The position numbers were made by a program, and so were the translations under genes. From Albifimbria verrucaria (lineage: Eukaryota > Ascomycota > Sordariomycetes > Hypocreales > Stachybotryaceae), in the NCBI GenBank assembly GCA_020081605.1, contig JAHREC010000062.1:124001-188000 (forward strand): a DNA stretch of 64,000 nt, written 5' to 3'. Of this stretch, positions 59,422 to 64,000 are shown one piece after another (positions within the stretch are counted from its first letter, which is position 1; every line of letters starts with the position of its first letter). The notes beneath the pieces were generated by a model. It was not told where the DNA came from, searched no databases, and saw only the letters and a list, made by a program, of their open reading frames with translations.

Positions 59422-59770
59422 CGTTGGATTACGTTCTATTTGGCGAGTTCATAAGTTACTGGTTCATAAAAAATGTAGTAAATATGATACTGTATTATTT
59501 TATATCATTTCTTGGGGCATGTTTATTTTGGGCTGGTTTCGTTTCCTCGAGGGATCCGGTCTATCACAATTTCAATACATGCCCAGATTTGCAAGGCATG
59601 AAGCGAGATTACACTGGACATAGAAGTTCGCACGTTTAGTGACGACTGTGCAGTGGGTTTTCAAGCGATGGTTGAAAATCTCTGCATTTCCAGAAGCAAA
59701 TGCAACTATGCGAGACTACTTTCCATAGCTCATTTCGCACATGCTTGCTTCAGTTTGGATGCTATTCTCA
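59422..59770. other. Short convergent intergenic region
   Basis: Lies between the 3' ends of the P450 and the SDR. A 71-codon plus frame here begins with a hydrophobic stretch but overlaps the terminator region and matches nothing known. Confidence 0.5.
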
Positions 59771-60526
59771 CTAAATACCGCCATTGATCTCAACAACACT
59801 ACCATTCATATACTTACTTCCGGAACTAAACAAGAAAGTAACTACATCCGCCACTTCTCCGGGTTGCCCTACACGTCTGAGTGCTACTTTACTTGCAGCC
59901 TCCTCGAGAGCTTCACGGCCTTCCATAACGGCGCAGTTAGAGGGAGTTTCAATATCACCGGGAGCTATCACATTGGTGCGGATTCCACGTGGGCCCAATT
60001 CCAAGGCCATGGACTTTGAGAATCCGATAATGGCGGCCTTCGTGGCTGAATAGACTGCCGTTCCCGCCGAGGGCTTGATGCCGGCGATAGACGACACGTT
60101 GACAAACGACGCACCTGACAGAAGATATGGAATGCAGGCGCGTGTGATGTTAAATGTACCCTTAATATTGGTGCTGATCAGACGATCGAAATAGTCGTCA
60201 GTGACGGATTCAAGAGCCAATTTGGTCGGGTTCACTCCAGCACAGTTGAAGACGTGGTCGATGCGACCGAAGGTTTCCATGACAGTCGCTATGTGTGCAT
60301 TGACAGCACTGACATCCCCGACATCTAACTGTTTAGATATATATTTCCCTTTTGAGTTCTTTCCAGTGCATTCCACCAATGTTGCCTTCAGTGATGTGGC
60401 GTTGATATCTGAAAGAGCAATTGACGCACCCATGGTCGCCAGTTTGATACTGGTCGCCTGGCCAATGCCACTGCCTGCCCCTGTGATGACAATTACTTGT
60501 CCTTGGAATGATTCTTGAGCAGCCAT
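59771..60526 (-). CDS. Short-chain dehydrogenase/reductase (SDR, classical)
   Basis: Complete intronless frame of 251 residues, the classical SDR length. The cofactor motif TGAGSGIG is at residues 15-22, D in SDINATS at the end of strand 2 favours NAD(H), NCAG lies at 94-97, the catalytic Ser in FVNVSSIAG at 145-146 and the YSATK catalytic pair at Tyr159 and Lys163. The C-terminus has IRTNVIAPGDIETP and ends in the common SSGSKYMNGSVVEINGGI block. No signal or membrane segment, so cytosolic. It is convergent with the P450 and could oxidise or reduce the P450 product; substrate unknown. This is one of the few genes here with no frame problem. Confidence 0.94.
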   Translation of the reverse strand: MAAQESFQGQVIVITGAGSGIGQATSIKLATMGASIALSDINATSLKATLVECTGKNSKGKYISKQLDVGDVSAVNAHIATVMETFGRIDHVFNCAGVNPTKLALESVTDDYFDRLISTNIKGTFNITRACIPYLLSGASFVNVSSIAGIKPSAGTAVYSATKAAIIGFSKSMALELGPRGIRTNVIAPGDIETPSNCAVMEGREALEEAASKVALRRVGQPGEVADVVTFLFSSGSKYMNGSVVEINGGI

Positions 60527-61938
60527 GATCAGGAGCGAAGTCTGGAAAGAGAGGATGTGGAGTGCTAGGAGGCTAAAAATTTGGTAGTGGGTGTTGACAG
60601 CCGGTGAGCAGAACAGAGCAAATATGTGGAAGTCTTGGCTACCTTCTCACTGCCGCCGTATGTAGGACGACTCGTAGTCGAAAAAGATTCAGGATTTCAA
60701 CCCCTTGGAGCTGTTTTTGCTTTGTGGAAGTTCCAACAACGTCAACAATGGAAGGTGAGGTCATACCAAATCATGGAGATGCGGGATATGCCACCTTTGG
60801 ATTTCATTGGGTAGGATTTATCCGTAGTGGGCCATGACTTGGTCTAGAAAACCACCTGCGCCAACAGGGGTAGCATTTGGTGATGATGAGATATACTCAC
60901 ACTGCCATTTACAGAACCTGAAGTTTATGAGACATTTAAACTATCCGCCAGCACAATCATTATCTACAAGTTTCGCACTTGCTGTAAGATAACTCAGGGA
61001 TTAGGCAAGAGGCCAATTCAGATAACTAGAAGGGGAATAGGCACAGCAGACTATACAAGACCTTGCTATGTGAATTTTTCTTTTTGGAATACTTTGCCTA
61101 GACTATGAGCTAGCAAGACCGTTAAAGGTGTGGTGGCTTGTTATAAGAAAGTTACTGGGAATATAATACGGCGATTTCCTACTTCTGTGTGCTACGAAGC
61201 CAAGTCAGAGCTCAACCACAGCCCAATAAACATGTAAAATTATTGGGATCTCATGTTCCCTCACTCAGCCTAGCAACGAAGCCTAGCAACGAGATATGCC
61301 CCTGATTTTGAGCTTACAGTGACACATAGGTTTATGGTCATGAGTTTGACCGAGGACGCCCTACTGCTGTGAATCTTGTGCTAGTGTTCAAACCTCTCAG
61401 TAACATGTATTGTCATGAAGACCTGTGTCCATCTCGTTCCACACGAGACCTGCTACATCCATGCATTCTTACACGATGAATAGTTCCCCACTTCAGATTC
61501 AAGACAGCATTTGAGTTTTGTTTCCCACTCAATTTGACATCATGAGGCACTCTTTAGTGGTTCTTCGAAATGTATTTGCCTCTTAGCCCGACATACATGT
61601 CGAATGAGTCTTGAGCTCCGGCCATCTCAAGCAATATTAATCCGTATCTCTCATTGATTTCCAAGGTGTCTTGGAATCCTCATACCATTCCATACAGTTA
61701 CAGCAGTTCGTCGTAGCAAACAGCTGACAATTTGTGTATAGTCTATTGGAGGAACATCCTGTTGCCTGTCGCATTGACGGGCAAGCTGTGTTGCTACAGT
61801 CATGCTGAGTGACGTGATTGGTCTTGTTAGCATAGAGCAGCGGGGATATTAAAAAGCGGGGTTGAGTCCTCCATCCTTGCCAGAGATCCACCATCAACAT
61901 CCACCCCAGAGTCTTGGCTCTGCTTTCGATTGAATAAC
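60527..61938. other. Intergenic, no supported gene
   Basis: Promoter regions of the SDR (minus) and of the small membrane protein (plus) lie here. Overlapping short frames at 60604-60837 and 61637-61954 have no recognisable features. Tandem GCCTAGCAACGA occurs twice near 61268. Confidence 0.5.
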
Positions 61939-62400
61939 ATGGGTGCCTCACCACATCCCGTTCCGCTCGTCTATCGCATAACTTTCAACTGGATCGAGCC
62001 ATTTGTCGCTACAGCTGGGGCACTTCAGGCTTACTTTGCTCCTCGATCGCTCCAAGAAATCGAAACACCGAGCATAACATATTCTCCAAACCTACAGCCC
62101 CTCTTCACGCAGCGAACGGGTCTTTGGCTGTTGCTTGCCTTCAATGATGCCGTGACTCTCCGTGCGACACGAGATGTGCGGATCTGGCGTCTGATACTTG
62201 CAGCGGGCTTGTTTTCCGACTTCTTCTATACTTTAAGTATCTTGGAAGATCGTGGGGCTGCGCGGTTTTGGAATCCATTGGCATGGGATGTGAATGACTG
62301 GGTTACATTGGTTTTGACAATTCCAGCGATGGTTATTAAAGCAACATGTGTTTCTGGGGTTGGGTTCAAGAGACATCCGTCCCTAGCAAAAGCTGATTGA
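61939..62400 (+). CDS. Small fungal membrane protein (DUF7704-like)
   Basis: Intronless, 153 residues from the ATG at 61939. Four hydrophobic segments are visible: ITFNWIEPFVATAGALQAYF, GLWLLLAFNDAVTLRATRDV, IWRLILAAGLFSDFFYTLSI and DWVTLVLTIPAMVIKATCVS. The Glu in WIEP at the first helix and the N...LRxTxDxRxW pattern match the fungal DUF7704 proteins as I recall them, which are often found beside metabolite genes but have no defined activity. Size and topology recall the small integral-membrane terpene cyclases, but their known catalytic pattern is not evident, so I do not call it one. Placed between the SDR and the regulator gene. Confidence 0.72.
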   Translation: MGASPHPVPLVYRITFNWIEPFVATAGALQAYFAPRSLQEIETPSITYSPNLQPLFTQRTGLWLLLAFNDAVTLRATRDVRIWRLILAAGLFSDFFYTLSILEDRGAARFWNPLAWDVNDWVTLVLTIPAMVIKATCVSGVGFKRHPSLAKAD

Positions 62401-62634
62401 TAGCCTTTGAGATCAGTAAGAGAAACAATTTAAAGAGTGTAGATTGACCCCTTGTCCAAATAATTCTCACATTGTCGTCAACATCACCAATCTAGCCCTG
62501 AGTACCTCAATTACTGTTAAGTAGTGGGGCCTAACGAATTATCTGCTGCTGGGATTTATCATGGATCTTGGCTGTACCATCCAATCAGGTAGGCTGCATG
62601 AGCAGCCTCTTTGTCCTCCTCCATAGAAAACCAG

Positions 62635-64000
62635 TCACTGACTCTCGGGGCCCATCCAGCCAAAAGTATTCAACAGGTCAAAAGTAAACCTGGGCTGATC
62701 CAGAAATTCCCAGTGCATGGGATCAATGGTGGCTGTGTGGCTGTCCTCAATCGTGGCGTTCAGATGATGATCCAGGACCTGTTGGATAACTCCCTTGCAT
62801 GCAATGCAGAGCCGCCAATTGGGCGACTTCTTGGGCACCCATTCAAGGAATCCGGCAAGTAGACTCAATTGCTGAACAATATTGGAGCGGCTCAACTGTG
62901 GGTTCTTGTGGTGCACGCCGCTGAAGGTCGGCTGTAATAGCTCTTGGCAGAGGATGCCGCCGCCAGGCGCCCCGTACGTCAAGGCCTATATGTCTAGTTA
63001 GGTTTATATCGGCGAAAGCAAGGAAGGCAGCCGTTTTAGCCTGACTCTTGAGTCTACTCACAACGAATTCAAAGGAGCGGCGGATATAAATACTATCAAA
63101 GCGATCCTTGTTTGTCCAGAGCTTCAGAGCTAGCGCGACTAGTTCATAACTCCGTATCAGAAGATCTCCATCGTCTACATGGCCATGACGTATAAGTAGT
63201 TTATCAACAAAAACAGATTTTGGAGATGCTCTAATTTAATCAGCATTTTCATCCATAACGTCCGAGTGCTCAAATGGGGCGATGTTGCGTCGTTCGGCAA
63301 GTATATGAGACCCTGGGGAATTCCGACATAAGGGAGAGTTGTTTTTCTTTGAGAGTTCTGGTGTAGCAGCAGTTGTCAATCTACGCGGTACGCGCCAGTA
63401 TTCGATGGGGATAACATACAATAGTTCCTCCAAGCGAACGGTAACATTTCTTCCAAGAGCTATTTCAAATATCTTGTCGCGTATATGTGCTATCATGTGA
63501 CGAGCACGTAGCACTGTGGCAGGGTATATCCCGCCATCGGTATTCCAGCCCTTGGAATCGAGCGATTGAACAGCTTTCGTCAATGTGGCTGAATCTGAAA
63601 CCAGGTCTTCATCTTGAAGGTCCAATGGAAGAGGTGTAGAGCAGTAGCGTGCACCGATACATGGAGGACGACCGGAGATAACCATGCCCATCTTGTCAAT
63701 AGTGAATACCCGACAAAATAATCTACGCTTGTTTTCAGAACAAAACGTAGGAACATAATCTGGGTTGTCGTCAAGAACATGCAATCCCAAGAATGTGAGC
63801 ATCGCCACCGCTATGCTATGCGAGCGGAAGCTGGGCAGCGCTAGGTGATATCAATTATAATGAACAGGAAGTAGAAGGGAGGGGAGATGAAGACAACTTA
63901 CTAATCTCACCGTCAACTAGTGAGTCTAAAATACTCATCCTACAACATATGTCCAAGAATAAGTCGTTGCCTCCGGTGAAATGGCGACAAATATCGATGC
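62635..64000 (-). CDS. Fungal-specific transcription factor domain protein, 5' end outside window
   Basis: Partial gene running off the right edge; the DNA-binding cluster would lie beyond 64000. Visible regulatory-domain pieces in order are RHFTGGNDLFLDICCRMSIL, an intron near 63840-63905, then CSENKRRLFCRVFTIDKMGM (with VISGRPPCI), WMKMLIKLEHLQNLFLLINY, RSYELVALALKLWTNKDRFD and, after an intron near 62985, LSRSNIVQQLSLLAGFLEWV and the ending FDLLNTFGWMGPE. This order is typical of the PF04082-type domain. The frame changes at least three times between 63190 and 63340, near homopolymers CCCC, GGG and AAAAA, with no other clear damage. It is a candidate pathway-specific regulator for the adjacent transporter, P450 and SDR, by position only. 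Confidence 0.8.

Noticed and set aside
61939..62400. Calling the small membrane protein a terpene cyclase
   Set aside because: It is shorter than the known integral-membrane cyclases and I do not see their catalytic acidic pattern.

Overview
The window reads as nuclear DNA of a filamentous ascomycete (Pezizomycotina, most like Aspergillus, Penicillium or Talaromyces; inferred from gene families only). Genes are monocistronic, carry short 50-110 base introns with GT...AG ends, and include typical fungal families: AA9 polysaccharide monooxygenases, Zn2Cys6 regulators, berberine-bridge-like FAD oxidases, Dal5-type transporters and P450s. Long AT-rich stretches with TE relics separate the genes. 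I saw no rRNA, tRNA or CRISPR array.

Layout. 0.2-1.1 kb: intact secreted AA9 enzyme. 4.8-8.3 kb: CorA-like membrane protein. 10.3-11.4 kb: GH5 exo-1,3-glucanase type enzyme. 12.3-13.1 kb: MITE-like element and TE relic. 13.4-16.3 kb: regulator with two C2H2 fingers plus a Zn2Cys6 cluster. 16.8-17.8 kb (minus): zinc-type dehydrogenase/enoyl reductase. 19.2-20.9 kb (minus): CocE-type serine hydrolase. 21.7-23.6 kb (minus): 641-residue secreted HExxH metallopeptidase-like protein. 24.3-25.5 kb: secreted Hsp70-like protein lacking a substrate domain. 26.8-27.2 kb and 30.6-31.5 kb: small secreted proteins. 33.0-39.0 kb: FAD monooxygenase, FAD-linked oxidase and a polytopic membrane protein. 42.0-49.4 kb: two more AA9-like genes around a seven-TM-like protein and a 70-residue cysteine-rich secreted protein. 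50.0-51.3 kb: secreted WD40-like protein. 54.7-64.0 kb: MFS transporter, P450, SDR, small membrane protein and a fungal regulator running off the right edge.

The most important reading problem is that many genes are broken only by single-base shortages in short homopolymers (about thirty sites). One extra base in the run restores a family-conserved frame each time, with few other lesions. I therefore annotate these as genes with probable consensus indels rather than decayed pseudogenes; true slippage mutation remains possible.

Biologically the window combines secreted polymer-attacking enzymes (three AA9, one GH5), secreted unknowns, and two sets of tailoring oxidoreductases that resemble parts of secondary-metabolite or catabolic clusters but lack a backbone synthase in view. 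Candidates for something new are the AA9 copy whose axial tyrosine position is Phe, the secreted Hsp70-like protein, the small secreted proteins, and a CTCGGACT motif repeated at two distant loci.
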